64,000 bases of DNA from Burkholderiaceae bacterium (GTDB taxonomy: Bacteria > Pseudomonadota > Gammaproteobacteria > Burkholderiales > Burkholderiaceae_C): contig CAKKRJ010000001.1 in NCBI GenBank assembly GCA_919902775.1, positions 56,156 through 120,155 on the forward strand. The letters run 5' to 3'. The notes beneath the pieces are model-generated. The model had not been told where the DNA came from, searched no databases, and worked only from the letters and a program-made list of their open reading frames with translations. Both the position numbers and the translations under genes were made by a program. This document shows positions 30,487-39,436 of the stretch, piece after piece. Position 1 is the stretch's first letter, and every line of letters starts with the position of its first letter.

Positions 30487-30981
30487 ATGACCGACGACAC
30501 CCAAGACACGCCCCTGATTCAAGAGCCTCGCCTGTGGCAAGGCGAACACTGGACCGCCAAGGTCATCAAGAACGACGATGACGACGGCTGGGCCGTGGCG
30601 ATGTTCAAGGAGGGAGAAGCTGAGCCCGCCCTGGTCGGTCCCTGGACCATGGGCCGCGACAAAAAGAACCCCAAGCCGCTGGATGGCACGGCCTTCATCA
30701 CCCTGGTCAAAACCGCCAGTGAGTTTGTACGCCGCAGCGAGCAACAGTTGCACGCCCAGCTCAACCAAAGCGTGACGGTGAATGGCCCGAACAGCCGCGT
30801 GACGGTGCTCTTGCGCATCGTGCCCGACGACGACAACCCCACTGCGGTGCTGAGCGCGCAGGACGAAGGCGGTGATGCCTTGGCCGAAATCAAGGTGGAT
30901 GCCGGGTTCAAGCTCAACCGCCAGTCTGCCCAAGCTTGGGTGGACGCCGACTTCGCAAAACCCGGCAGCCTTCGCCGCTGA
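30487..30981 (+). CDS. Conserved-looking protein of unknown function
   Basis: I do not recognise the family. The 164 residues are soluble in appearance, with no signal peptide or membrane helix. Trp-containing strands in the N-terminal half (RLWQGEHWTAKVI, DDDDGWAVAMF, LVGPWTMGRDKKNPKPLD) precede a helical middle (TASEFVRRSEQQLHAQL) and a beta-rich end. Codon use and GC content match the neighbours, which supports a real gene. The ATG lies 5 bases after a CTTTTTCTG stretch, so the ribosome site is poor. The following 123 bases (30982-31104) hold no further gene before ycaO. Confidence 0.75.
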   Translation: MTDDTQDTPLIQEPRLWQGEHWTAKVIKNDDDDGWAVAMFKEGEAEPALVGPWTMGRDKKNPKPLDGTAFITLVKTASEFVRRSEQQLHAQLNQSVTVNGPNSRVTVLLRIVPDDDNPTAVLSAQDEGGDALAEIKVDAGFKLNRQSAQAWVDADFAKPGSLRR

Positions 30982-31104
30982 ATGACTCGCGGGGCTTGGC
31001 GGGGTGCAGGCCGTGCGGTGATCGAAATGCCCCTGTGCCCGGCAATAGACAGGCAGAATGCGGGCTTGTCCAAACCGGACACTATTCCACCCAGGGCCCT
31101 TGCC

Positions 31105-32847
31105 GTGAATCCACAAAGTTACATCCCCGGCAAAGACGCGCCGCTGGAAGCCACCATCCAGACCCTGCAGGCCAAGTTGCAAGCGCTGGGTTTCCACATC
31201 GAACAAAAAAGCTGGCTCAACCCGGTGGACGGCATCTGGTCGGTGCACATCCGCGACCGTGATTGCCCGATCCTGTTCACCAACGGCAAGGGGGCCACAC
31301 GCCTGGCCTGTCTGGCCAGCGCTTTGGGCGAGTTCTTTGAGCGCTTGTCGACCAATTATTTCTGGACCCATTACTACCTGGGGCCCGACATCGCCAACCA
31401 TGATTTTGTGCATTACCCGCAAGAGCGCTGGTTCGACGTGCCCGAAGACGACGCATGGCCGCAAGGCATTTTGAACAAAGAGTTGCACGCGTTCTACAAC
31501 CCTGAGGGGAACATCGATGCGCGCAGCCTGGTCGAGTTCAACTCGGGCAACGAAGAGCGCGGCATCTGCACCATCCCGTATGTGCGCCAACGCGACGGCA
31601 GCACGGCATACATTCCTGTCAACATCATTGGCAATCTGTATGTGAGCAACGGCATGTCCGCGGGCAACACCGCGCCCGAGGCCCGCACGCAAGCCTTGTC
31701 GGAAGTGTTTGAGCGCTACATCAAGGGCAAGATCATCAGCGAGGGCATTTGTTTGCCGGATGTGCCGGAGTCGGTCATTCAGCGCTACCCGCGCATCGCG
31801 GCGGGCATTGCCGCGTTACGGGCGGCGGGTTTTGGCATTTTGGTCAAGGACGCTTCGCTGGGCGGGCAGTACCCGGTGATGAACGTGACCTTGCTGCACC
31901 CGGAAGACCAGGGTTGCTTTGCCAGCTTCGGGGCACACCCGCGCTTTGAAGTGGCGCTGGAACGCGCCCTGACCGAGTTGCTGCAAGGCCGCGCACTGGA
32001 CACGCTGAAAGGCTTTCCACCGCCCACGTTTGATCTGGAAGAAGCGGCCAGCGCCACCAACATTGAGATCCATTTTGTGGATTCGAGTGGCGTGATCCAC
32101 TGGAACTTTTTGGGCGAAATTCCGGACCATGTGTTTGTGGACTGGAACTTTGCCACCACCACCGCGCAGGACTACGCGTGGTCGGTGAACAAAATCCACG
32201 AAGAGGGTTTTGACATCTACATCTCGGATTTCGAACATTTGGGTGTTTACGGTTGCCGCATCCTGGTGCCTGGCATGTCCGAGATCTACCCTGTGGACGA
32301 TCTGGACTTTGAGAACAACAGCATCGCCAACCCGATGCGCGAAGCGATTTTGAATCTGCCCGATCTGGACGACCAGGAGTGTGAGGATTTGCTGGCCAGC
32401 CTGAACGAATCCAGCCTGGCCGACCAGCGCCCCGTGGCGGCGGTCATCGGCATGGTGGCCGATGCCGGTTCGTTTTGGGCCGACCTGCGCGTGGGTGAAC
32501 TCAAAACCTTGCTGGCGCTGGCTTCGGGCAACGAAGAGGCCACCTTGGAAGGCTGCGAGTGGATTCGCCATTTTGACCAGATCGCACCACAGCGCCGTGC
32601 GGTGTATGCCTGTGTGGAAACGCTGATTCAGCTGTCCGACGGCGGCAACACCGGGCCTTATCTGTCGGCTTTGCGCCAGCTGTATGGTGCGGCTGCCTTG
32701 GTGCAGGCGCAGGCCTTGATCGCGCAGACCGACCGCTTCATGGGCATTTCGGCCCCGGGCTTGCAGATGGACGGTTGCGCCATGCACCAAAAGCTGCTGA
32801 CGGCGTATGGCAAGGTGCAAGCCATGAAGGCGCAAGCCGTTCAGTGA
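31105..32847 (+). CDS. ycaO: YcaO-type ATP-dependent cyclodehydratase family protein
   Basis: Homologue of E. coli YcaO, implicated there as a helper of RimO-dependent methylthiolation of ribosomal protein S12; the chemistry is not settled. The 580 residues compare with 586 in E. coli. The N-terminus after the GTG start (NPQSYIPGKDAPLE) lines up with the E. coli protein. ATP-binding motifs are visible as ASALGEFFERLS and ALSEVFERYIKG. The C-terminal third is helical and TPR-like. GTG 31105 was preferred to the upstream frame start at 30982, whose extra residues have no family match. No azoline precursor peptide or maturation gene is nearby, which argues against a RiPP cluster. Confidence 0.9.
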   Translation: MNPQSYIPGKDAPLEATIQTLQAKLQALGFHIEQKSWLNPVDGIWSVHIRDRDCPILFTNGKGATRLACLASALGEFFERLSTNYFWTHYYLGPDIANHDFVHYPQERWFDVPEDDAWPQGILNKELHAFYNPEGNIDARSLVEFNSGNEERGICTIPYVRQRDGSTAYIPVNIIGNLYVSNGMSAGNTAPEARTQALSEVFERYIKGKIISEGICLPDVPESVIQRYPRIAAGIAALRAAGFGILVKDASLGGQYPVMNVTLLHPEDQGCFASFGAHPRFEVALERALTELLQGRALDTLKGFPPPTFDLEEAASATNIEIHFVDSSGVIHWNFLGEIPDHVFVDWNFATTTAQDYAWSVNKIHEEGFDIYISDFEHLGVYGCRILVPGMSEIYPVDDLDFENNSIANPMREAILNLPDLDDQECEDLLASLNESSLADQRPVAAVIGMVADAGSFWADLRVGELKTLLALASGNEEATLEGCEWIRHFDQIAPQRRAVYACVETLIQLSDGGNTGPYLSALRQLYGAAALVQAQALIAQTDRFMGISAPGLQMDGCAMHQKLLTAYGKVQAMKAQAVQ

Positions 32848-32853
32848 CGAGGT

Positions 32854-32872
32854 GGCCCGCTCAGCGCGGGCC
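32854..32872. terminator. GC-rich hairpin between convergent genes
   Basis: GGCCCGC (32854-32860), loop TCAGC, GCGGGCC (32866-32872). It has a 7-bp perfect stem with no T run and lies between the ycaO stop and the stop of the opposing VOC gene. It is likely a shared 3'-end structure. Confidence 0.4.
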
Positions 32873-32875
32873 GGA

Positions 32876-33583
32876 TCAGATGCCCAGGCTTTGCAGCTGC
32901 ACCAGGCCTTTGGGGGTCTGGAGCGCGGCCACCAGGTTGGCATCGCCCGCTTCGATGGCGATGCCCTCCAGCCCAATAGACGCGTAAGCGGCTTGCAGTT
33001 TGGGAGCGCTGGGGTGGCTGGCGGTCAGACTTTGCAAGGTCACCCCCGAGCGCGGCAAACTGTTGCGCGGGTGCAGGCGCAGTGGGTCGGTGGCATCGGG
33101 CTTGCCCCACTGGATCAAGGTGGGCAGGGTGCCATTGAACAGGCGTTCGCCGTCTTCGCGCACGGTGATTTGCCAGTTCAGCGTGCCTTTGCCGGACTTG
33201 CGGCTGGCATGCACCACCTGGCCGCGTTCAATGCCTTGCGTGCGCAACACATGTCGGGCGGCTTTGATGTCATCGGTGCTGGCCACAAAATGGACCAGTC
33301 GGGGTTGCTCGGCCACGGCCTTTTGCAAAACCGGGTCGTCCATGTCGAACCAGCGCGGGACCTGTGAACGTTTGGGAATCACTGCCGCCGGGTTGATGGC
33401 GATGATTTCCAAATATGCCAGTGGAAATTTGGGCGACGCGATCTTGAACAGCCGGTTGTGCGTGCCGTATTTTTCATGCTCGCCGCCAGGGCCGGGGATG
33501 ATGCCGAGTGTGTCTTCGCACCACTGCACGCCCGCATCGAGCGTCGAGGCCATCACCACCAGGTGGTCAATTTGAGTTTTCAT
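32876..33583 (-). CDS. VOC-superfamily protein, Glyoxalase_3-like
   Basis: Protein of 235 residues with a vicinal-oxygen-chelate fold: N-terminal IDHLVVMASTLDAGVQWCEDTLG, then LAYLEIIAINP, and a later LIQWGKPD. This fits the glyoxalase-like group PF13468, whose substrates are mostly unknown. The start at 33583 (MKTQIDHLVV) fits the family. The frame continues upstream to 33796, but that stretch is antisense to the isochorismatase-like gene. It is convergent with ycaO and divergent from 33684. Confidence 0.8.
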   Translation of the reverse strand: MKTQIDHLVVMASTLDAGVQWCEDTLGIIPGPGGEHEKYGTHNRLFKIASPKFPLAYLEIIAINPAAVIPKRSQVPRWFDMDDPVLQKAVAEQPRLVHFVASTDDIKAARHVLRTQGIERGQVVHASRKSGKGTLNWQITVREDGERLFNGTLPTLIQWGKPDATDPLRLHPRNSLPRSGVTLQSLTASHPSAPKLQAAYASIGLEGIAIEAGDANLVAALQTPKGLVQLQSLGI

Positions 33584-33683
33584 TTTTTTCAAGGTCAGAC
33601 AATTGCCGCTGAGCATAACGGATGCCTTCGCGCGGGCACCCACGCAGGCCTGCGACAATCGGTGCCATGACACAGGAACACGT

Positions 33684-34289
33684 ATGTTGATTGATGCAGA
33701 TGAAAGCCAATTGGTGCTGGTGGATTTCCAGGCCCGCTTGAAACCGGTGATGCAGGACGCCGACGCGGTGTGGGCCAATGCCGCACGGCTGGCCACCTTG
33801 GCTCAGGCGCTGGAGGTGCCGACCTGGGGCACAGAACAAAACCCATCGCGCCTGGGCGAGATGCCCCCCGAAATCCGCAGCCACTGCCGCCAGGTGCTGG
33901 CCAAGATGCAGTTCAGCGCCGTGGAAGAAGGCCTGGGCGAATGGCTGCAACCCGAACCCGTGCAGGCCCCGCGTGGCAATGCGCGCAGCTTGCCGCGCCA
34001 TTTGCAAAAGCCCCAAGCTGCTGCCCAAGAGCGCAAGACCATCGTGCTGGCCGGCTGTGAAGCCCATATTTGCCTGATGCAAACCGCGCTCGATTTGCTG
34101 GAAGACGAGTTTGAGGTGTGGGTGGTGACCGATGCCTGCAGTTCGCGTACAGAGCGCAACCGCGACGCCGCTTACGACCGCCTGGCGGGTGCGGGGGCCG
34201 AGCTGGTGACCGCCGAGATGGTGGCGTTTGAGTGGGTTCGCACGGCCGAGCACCCCGACTTCAAGCTGCTGCAAAGCCTGTTCAAGTGA
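33684..34289 (+). CDS. Isochorismatase-family hydrolase
   Basis: Cysteine hydrolase (201 residues) of the isochorismatase/nicotinamidase fold. The triad is complete: Asp14 (VLVDFQARL), Lys74 (LAKMQFSA) and Cys125 (LAGCEAHICL). Substrate unknown; many members act on amides, and this one has no iron-uptake genes nearby that would suggest true isochorismate. ATG 33684 follows a CAGGA ribosome site. The frame opens earlier at 33603, within the divergent intergenic space. Confidence 0.85.
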   Translation: MLIDADESQLVLVDFQARLKPVMQDADAVWANAARLATLAQALEVPTWGTEQNPSRLGEMPPEIRSHCRQVLAKMQFSAVEEGLGEWLQPEPVQAPRGNARSLPRHLQKPQAAAQERKTIVLAGCEAHICLMQTALDLLEDEFEVWVVTDACSSRTERNRDAAYDRLAGAGAELVTAEMVAFEWVRTAEHPDFKLLQSLFK

Positions 34290-34418
34290 ATTTGTGAGGC
34301 GCTGCAAAGTCAGCTTGTTGCAAGTCCCTTGCCCATAATTATGAATTCAGAAGAGCGGTGGCCAGCTTGCGCGCACACCCTCTGAGAATCCACTTTTGCA
34401 GGCATTCAGGAGACTTTC

Positions 34419-36317
34419 ATGGGCAGCTTTGCTGACTTTCACGCACGCTCGATCAACGACCGCGACGCTTTCTGGGCCGAGCAGGCCAAATTGGTGGACT
34501 GGAAAGTCCCGCCACAGCAAATTTGCGACTACAGCAACCCGCCCTTTGTCAAATGGTTTGTGGGTGGCCAGACCAACCTGTGCCACAACGCGGTGGACCG
34601 CCATCTGGCCGAGCGCGCCGACCAGCCTGCGCTGATCTTTGTCTCGACCGAGACCGATCAGGAAAAAATCTACACCTTCCGCGATCTGCACGCCGAAGTT
34701 CAGCGCATGGCCGCCATCCTGAAGGATCTGGGCGTCGTCAAGGGCGACCGTGTGCTGATTTACATGCCCATGATTGCCGAAGCCGCGTTTGCCATGCTGG
34801 CCTGTGCCCGTCTGGGCGCCATCCATTCGGTGGTGTTTGGCGGCTTTGCTTCGCATTCGCTGGCCACCCGCATCGAAGACGCGTCGCCCAAGGTCATCGT
34901 CAGCGCCGATGCCGGTTCGCGCGGCGGCAAGGGCGTGCCTTACAAGCCGCTGCTCGACGAAGCCATTCAGTTGTCCGCGCACAAGCCTGCCAACGTCATC
35001 ATGGTGGATCGCCAACTGGCTGCCTTCAGCCCCGTGGCAGGCCGCGATGTGGACTACGCCACCGAGCGCGCCAAGCACCTGGACACCGTGGTGCCTTGCG
35101 AGTGGGTTGAATCCACCCACCCCAGCTACACCCTGTACACCTCTGGCACCACCGGCAAGCCCAAGGGCGTGCAGCGCGACACCGGCGGCTACACCGTGGC
35201 CCTGGCGGCCAGCATTCCCCATATTTACCAGGGCAAGCCGGGTGGCACCTTCTTCTGTACCAGCGACATCGGCTGGGTGGTGGGCCACAGCTACATCATT
35301 TATGGTCCGCTGATCGGCGGCATGGCCACCATCATGTACGAAGGCCTGCCGATCCGACCTGACGGCGGCATCTGGTGGAGCCTGGTCGAAAAGTACAAGG
35401 TCAACGTCATGTTCAGCGCGCCCACCGCCATCCGCGTGCTGAAAAAGCAGGACCCTGCCTTGCTGACCAAGTACGACCTGTCCAGCCTGCAAGCGCTGTT
35501 CCTGGCCGGTGAGCCGCTGGACGAGCCCACCGCCAAATGGATTTCAGAAGGCCTGAACGGCAAGGCCATCATCGACAACTACTGGCAGACCGAAACCGGC
35601 TGGCCGATTTTGACGATCTGCAACGGCGTCGAAAAAGCCCCGAGCAAGTTCGGCTCGCCCGGCAAGGCGGTGTATGGCTACAACGTCAAATTGGTCGACG
35701 ACCAGACGGGCGAAGAGCTGACCGGGGCCAACCAGAAGGGCGTGTTGACCATCGAAGGCCCGTTGCCACCCGGCAACCTGCAAACCATCTGGGGCGACGA
35801 TGAGCGTTTCGTCAAGACCTATTGGAAAACCGTCCCCGGCAAACTGGTCTACAGCACCTTTGACTGGGCTGTGCGCGACGAAGACGGTTACTTCTTCATT
35901 TTGGGCCGCACCGATGACGTGATCAACGTCGCCGGTCACCGCTTGGGCACCCGCGAAATCGAGGAAAGCATCTCCAGCCACCCCAACGTGGCCGAAGTGG
36001 CGGTGGTCGGTGTGGCCGATCAACTCAAAGGGCAGGTGGCCATGGCGTTTGCCATTGCCAAGGACACCTCGGGTCTGGGCGATGCGGCGGCGCGCCTCAA
36101 GCTCGAAGGCGAAGTCATGAAAGTGGTCGATTCCCAGCTGGGCGCGGTGGCCAGGCCATCGCGTGTGCTGTTTGTGACGGCTTTGCCCAAAACGCGCAGT
36201 GGCAAACTGCTGCGCCGTGCGATCCAGGCCGTGGCCGAAGGCCGCGACCCTGGCGACCTGACCACGATGGACGATCCCGCTGCTTTGCAGCAGATCGTGG
36301 ATCTGATCAAAGGCTGA
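34419..36317 (+). CDS. prpE: Propionate--CoA ligase PrpE
   Basis: Activates propionate (and probably acetate) to the acyl-CoA through an acyl-adenylate. The 632 residues show an acyl-CoA synthetase N-terminal domain (FHARSINDRDAFWAEQAKLVDW), the P-loop YTSGTTGKPKGV (from Tyr240) and the catalytic lysine Lys596 in KTRSGKLLRR, whose acetylation usually controls this family. The ribosome site is CAGGAGA. The other propionate genes (prpBCD) are not adjacent. A CATAAT at 34334-34339 may be the -10 element. A clear terminator follows at 36326. Confidence 0.92.
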   Translation: MGSFADFHARSINDRDAFWAEQAKLVDWKVPPQQICDYSNPPFVKWFVGGQTNLCHNAVDRHLAERADQPALIFVSTETDQEKIYTFRDLHAEVQRMAAILKDLGVVKGDRVLIYMPMIAEAAFAMLACARLGAIHSVVFGGFASHSLATRIEDASPKVIVSADAGSRGGKGVPYKPLLDEAIQLSAHKPANVIMVDRQLAAFSPVAGRDVDYATERAKHLDTVVPCEWVESTHPSYTLYTSGTTGKPKGVQRDTGGYTVALAASIPHIYQGKPGGTFFCTSDIGWVVGHSYIIYGPLIGGMATIMYEGLPIRPDGGIWWSLVEKYKVNVMFSAPTAIRVLKKQDPALLTKYDLSSLQALFLAGEPLDEPTAKWISEGLNGKAIIDNYWQTETGWPILTICNGVEKAPSKFGSPGKAVYGYNVKLVDDQTGEELTGANQKGVLTIEGPLPPGNLQTIWGDDERFVKTYWKTVPGKLVYSTFDWAVRDEDGYFFILGRTDDVINVAGHRLGTREIEESISSHPNVAEVAVVGVADQLKGQVAMAFAIAKDTSGLGDAAARLKLEGEVMKVVDSQLGAVARPSRVLFVTALPKTRSGKLLRRAIQAVAEGRDPGDLTTMDDPAALQQIVDLIKG

Positions 36318-36325
36318 TGATTTTG

Positions 36326-36350
36326 GACCCCGCTCAGGCGGGGTCTTTTT
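36326..36350 (+). terminator. Terminator after prpE
   Basis: GACCCCGC (36326-36333), loop TCAG, GCGGGGTC (36338-36345), then TTTTT. This is a textbook rho-independent terminator 9 bases after the prpE stop. Confidence 0.9.
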
Positions 36351-36376
36351 CCATCTGGACTTCCTCGCCTGTAAGC

Positions 36377-36403
36377 TTGACATCGGACAAGCCATGGCAC
36401 AAT
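36377..36403 (+). promoter_or_regulatory. Probable sigma-70 promoter of sucA
   Basis: TTGACA (36377-36382), a perfect -35, with CACAAT (36398-36403) as -10 after a 15-base spacer, shorter than ideal. It lies between the prpE terminator and sucA and gives a leader of about 110 bases. Confidence 0.45.
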
Positions 36404-36492
36404 GCGCGCTGTACTCAGGCCCTTCCCCTGCCACAGTCGCATCCGCCAACCGGTTCAGCCGTGTCGCGGAAGGTAAATCTCAACCAACTAAT

Positions 36493-36515
36493 GTTTCCCA
36501 GAGGGAAACGGAGGT
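36493..36515 (+). promoter_or_regulatory. Hairpin abutting the sucA ribosome-binding site
   Basis: GTTTCCC (36493-36499), loop AGA, GGGAAAC (36503-36509), followed at once by the Shine-Dalgarno GGAGGT (36510-36515). The 7-bp perfect dyad could fold in the mRNA next to the ribosome site or be a DNA operator. Confidence 0.4.
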
Positions 36516-36524
36516 CAGCGAAAC

Positions 36525-39392
36525 ATGAGCGAGACTAATTCCGTCTACGCTGCCTATTCAGGCAACACCCACCTTTTCGGAGGCAATGGCCCATACGTCG
36601 AAGAGATGTATGAAAACTACCTGGCCAACCCCGGTAGCGTGCCCGACTCCTGGCGCGAATATTTCGACGCCCTCCAGCATGTCCCCGCAGTCGACGGCTC
36701 CAATGCCAAAGACGTGCCGCATTTGCCGGTCATCAACGCATTCGCAGAGCGCGCCAAAGCCGGCGGCACCAAGGTCGTCATGGCCAGCGAAAACGTCGAA
36801 ATGGGCCGCAAGCGCACCGCCGTGCAGCAGCTGATCGCCGCCTACCGCAACGTCGGTCAGCGCTGGGCCGATCTGGACCCGCTCAAGCGCACCGAGCGTC
36901 CCCATATTCCTGACCTCGACCCCGCTTTTTACGGCTTTTCTGACGCCGACCAGGAAACCGTGTTCGACACCAGCAACACGTTTTTTGGCAAGAACAACAT
37001 GTCCTTGCGCGAGCTGCTCAATGCACTGCGCGAAACCTACTGCGGCACGCTGGGTGCCGAGTACATGTACACCACCGAGCAAGCGGAAAAGCGCTGGTGG
37101 CAGCAAAAGCTCGAAAGCATCCGCAGCAAGCCCAGCTTTGGCGCGGACAAGAAAAAGCAGATCCTCGACCGCCTGACCGCAGCCGAAGGCCTGGAGCGCT
37201 ATTTGCACACCAAATATGTGGGCCAAAAGCGCTTCTCGCTCGAAGGTGGCGAAAGCTTCATCGCGGCCATGGACGAGTTGATCCAGTCGGCTGGCGCGCA
37301 AGGCGTGCAGGAAGTCGTGATCGGCATGGCCCACCGTGGCCGCCTGAACGTGCTGGTCAACACCATGGGCAAGCTGCCTGCGGACCTGTTTGCCGAGTTC
37401 GACCACACCGCCCCCGAAGAACTGCCGGCCGGTGACGTGAAGTACCACCAGGGCTTCAGCTCCGACGTGAACACCTCGGGTGGCCCGGTCCACCTGTCGC
37501 TGGCGTTCAACCCATCGCACCTGGAAATCGTCAACCCCGTGGTCGAAGGCTCGGTGCGCGCCCGCATGGACCGCCGCGATGACCCCTTGGGCAAGCAGGT
37601 GCTGCCCGTGCTGGTGCACGGCGACTCCGCTTTCGGCGGCCAGGGTGTGAACCAGGAAACCCTGGCGCTGGCCCAGACCCGTGGCTACTCCACCGGCGGT
37701 ACGGTCCACATCATCATCAACAACCAGATCGGTTTCACCACCTCTGACCCGCGTGACATGCGCTCCAGCGTGTTCTGCACCGACATCGTCAAGATGGTGG
37801 AGGCCCCGGTGCTGCACGTCAACGCAGACGATCCAGAGACCGTGGTGTTGGCCACCCAGCTGGCGCTGGAATACCGCATGACGTTCCAAAAAGACGTGGT
37901 GCTGGACGTGGTTTGTTTCCGCAAACTGGGGCACAACGAGCAGGACACACCCGCGTTGACCCAGCCCTTGATGTACAAAAAGATTGCGTCCCACCCCGGT
38001 ACCCGCAAGCTGTTTGCCGACAAGCTCACCACGCAAGGTCTGGGCGACAGCCTGGGCGACGACATGGTCAAGGCCTACCGTGCTGCGCTGGACGCAGGCA
38101 AGAACACCACCGAGCCGGTGCTGACCAACTTCAAGACCAAGTTCACCGTCGACTGGGCGCCTTACATGGGCAAGAAGTGGACCGATGCCGGGGACACCTC
38201 CATCCCGCTGGCCGACTGGAAACGTCTGGCCGAGAAAATCACCACCATTCCCGCGTCGGTGACGCCGCACCAATTGGTGAAGAAGGTGTACGACGACCGC
38301 GCCGCCATGGGCCGCGGCGAAGCGCCGGTGGACTGGGGCATGGGCGAGCACATGGCCTTTGCATCGCTGGTGGCCAGTGGCTATCCTGTGCGCCTGTCGG
38401 GTGAAGACTGCGGCCGTGGCACGTTCACCCACCGTCACGCCGTGATCCACGACCAAAAGCGTGAGAAATGGGACACCGGCACCTACGTCGCCTTGCAGAA
38501 TGTCTCTGACAAGCAGGCACCGTTTGTCGTCATCGACTCGATCCTGTCCGAAGAGGCCGTGCTCGGCTTCGAATACGGCTACGCCTCGAACGACCCCAAC
38601 ACCCTGGTGATCTGGGAAGCCCAATTCGGCGACTTCGCCAACGGTGCCCAGGTCGTGATCGACCAGTTCATTGCCTCCGGTGAAGTCAAGTGGGGCCGTG
38701 TCAACGGCCTGACCTTGATGTTGCCGCACGGCTACGAAGGCCAGGGCCCCGAGCACAGCTCGGCCCGCGTTGAGCGCTTCATGCAACTGGCGGCCGACAC
38801 CAACATGCAGATCGTGCAGCCGACCACGGCCAGCCAGATTTTCCATGTGCTGCGTCGCCAGATGGTGCGCGACCTGCGCAAGCCTTTGGTCATCTTCACG
38901 CCCAAGTCGCTGCTGCGCAACAAGGACGCGACATCGCCCGTGTCCGAGTTCACCAAAGGCAGCTTCCAGACCGTGATCCCCGAGAACAAGGCGCTCAAGG
39001 CTGACAAGGTCAAGCGCGTCATCGCCTGCTCGGGCAAGGTGTATTACGACCTGGTCAAGCAGCGCGAAGCCAAGGGCTCTGACGACACCGCGATCATTCG
39101 CGTGGAACAGCTCTATCCGTTCCCGCACAAGGCGTTTGCGGCCGAGATCAAGAAGTACCCCAACGCCACCGACATCGTGTGGTGCCAGGACGAGCCACAG
39201 AACCAGGGTGCCTGGTTCTTCATTCAGCACAACATCCACGAGAACATGCTCGAGGGTCAAAAGCTCGGTTATGCCGGTCGCGCAGCGTCTGCATCGCCAG
39301 CGGTCGGTTACTCACACCTGCACCAGGACCAGCAAAAAGCACTGATCGAGGCGGCGTTCTCGAAGCTCAAGGGCTTCGTGCTGACCAAGTGA
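36525..39392 (+). CDS. sucA: 2-oxoglutarate dehydrogenase E1 component
   Basis: Thiamine-diphosphate-dependent decarboxylase of the 2-oxoglutarate dehydrogenase complex in the TCA cycle (955 residues). The N-terminus (SVYAAYSGNTHLFGGNGPYVEEMYENY) is the segment that docks on E2. The active-site block GMAHRGRLN is near 267-275, the TPP-site region includes GDSAFGGQGVNQE, and the C-terminal part includes EDCGRGTFTHRHA. It has a strong ribosome site GGAGGT. It is first of sucA-sucB-lpdA. Confidence 0.97.
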   Translation: MSETNSVYAAYSGNTHLFGGNGPYVEEMYENYLANPGSVPDSWREYFDALQHVPAVDGSNAKDVPHLPVINAFAERAKAGGTKVVMASENVEMGRKRTAVQQLIAAYRNVGQRWADLDPLKRTERPHIPDLDPAFYGFSDADQETVFDTSNTFFGKNNMSLRELLNALRETYCGTLGAEYMYTTEQAEKRWWQQKLESIRSKPSFGADKKKQILDRLTAAEGLERYLHTKYVGQKRFSLEGGESFIAAMDELIQSAGAQGVQEVVIGMAHRGRLNVLVNTMGKLPADLFAEFDHTAPEELPAGDVKYHQGFSSDVNTSGGPVHLSLAFNPSHLEIVNPVVEGSVRARMDRRDDPLGKQVLPVLVHGDSAFGGQGVNQETLALAQTRGYSTGGTVHIIINNQIGFTTSDPRDMRSSVFCTDIVKMVEAPVLHVNADDPETVVLATQLALEYRMTFQKDVVLDVVCFRKLGHNEQDTPALTQPLMYKKIASHPGTRKLFADKLTTQGLGDSLGDDMVKAYRAALDAGKNTTEPVLTNFKTKFTVDWAPYMGKKWTDAGDTSIPLADWKRLAEKITTIPASVTPHQLVKKVYDDRAAMGRGEAPVDWGMGEHMAFASLVASGYPVRLSGEDCGRGTFTHRHAVIHDQKREKWDTGTYVALQNVSDKQAPFVVIDSILSEEAVLGFEYGYASNDPNTLVIWEAQFGDFANGAQVVIDQFIASGEVKWGRVNGLTLMLPHGYEGQGPEHSSARVERFMQLAADTNMQIVQPTTASQIFHVLRRQMVRDLRKPLVIFTPKSLLRNKDATSPVSEFTKGSFQTVIPENKALKADKVKRVIACSGKVYYDLVKQREAKGSDDTAIIRVEQLYPFPHKAFAAEIKKYPNATDIVWCQDEPQNQGAWFFIQHNIHENMLEGQKLGYAGRAASASPAVGYSHLHQDQQKALIEAAFSKLKGFVLTK

Positions 39393-39436
39393 TCTTCCAG
39401 AACAACCTTGCGTTTAACCTTTAAAGAGAATTCAAC

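Noticed and set aside
30211-30581. Three overlapping short frames with repeated PTKTTEP/CGSAP-like peptides
   Set aside because: They are translations of the REP array in different frames; the repeat is non-coding.
30982-32847. YcaO as part of a RiPP (azoline peptide) cluster
   Set aside because: No precursor peptide, E1-like partner, dehydrogenase or exporter is nearby, and the protein aligns with the E. coli housekeeping YcaO.
36558-39260. 900-codon open frame opposite sucA
   Set aside because: It mirrors sucA codon structure; no ribosome site, domain or motif.
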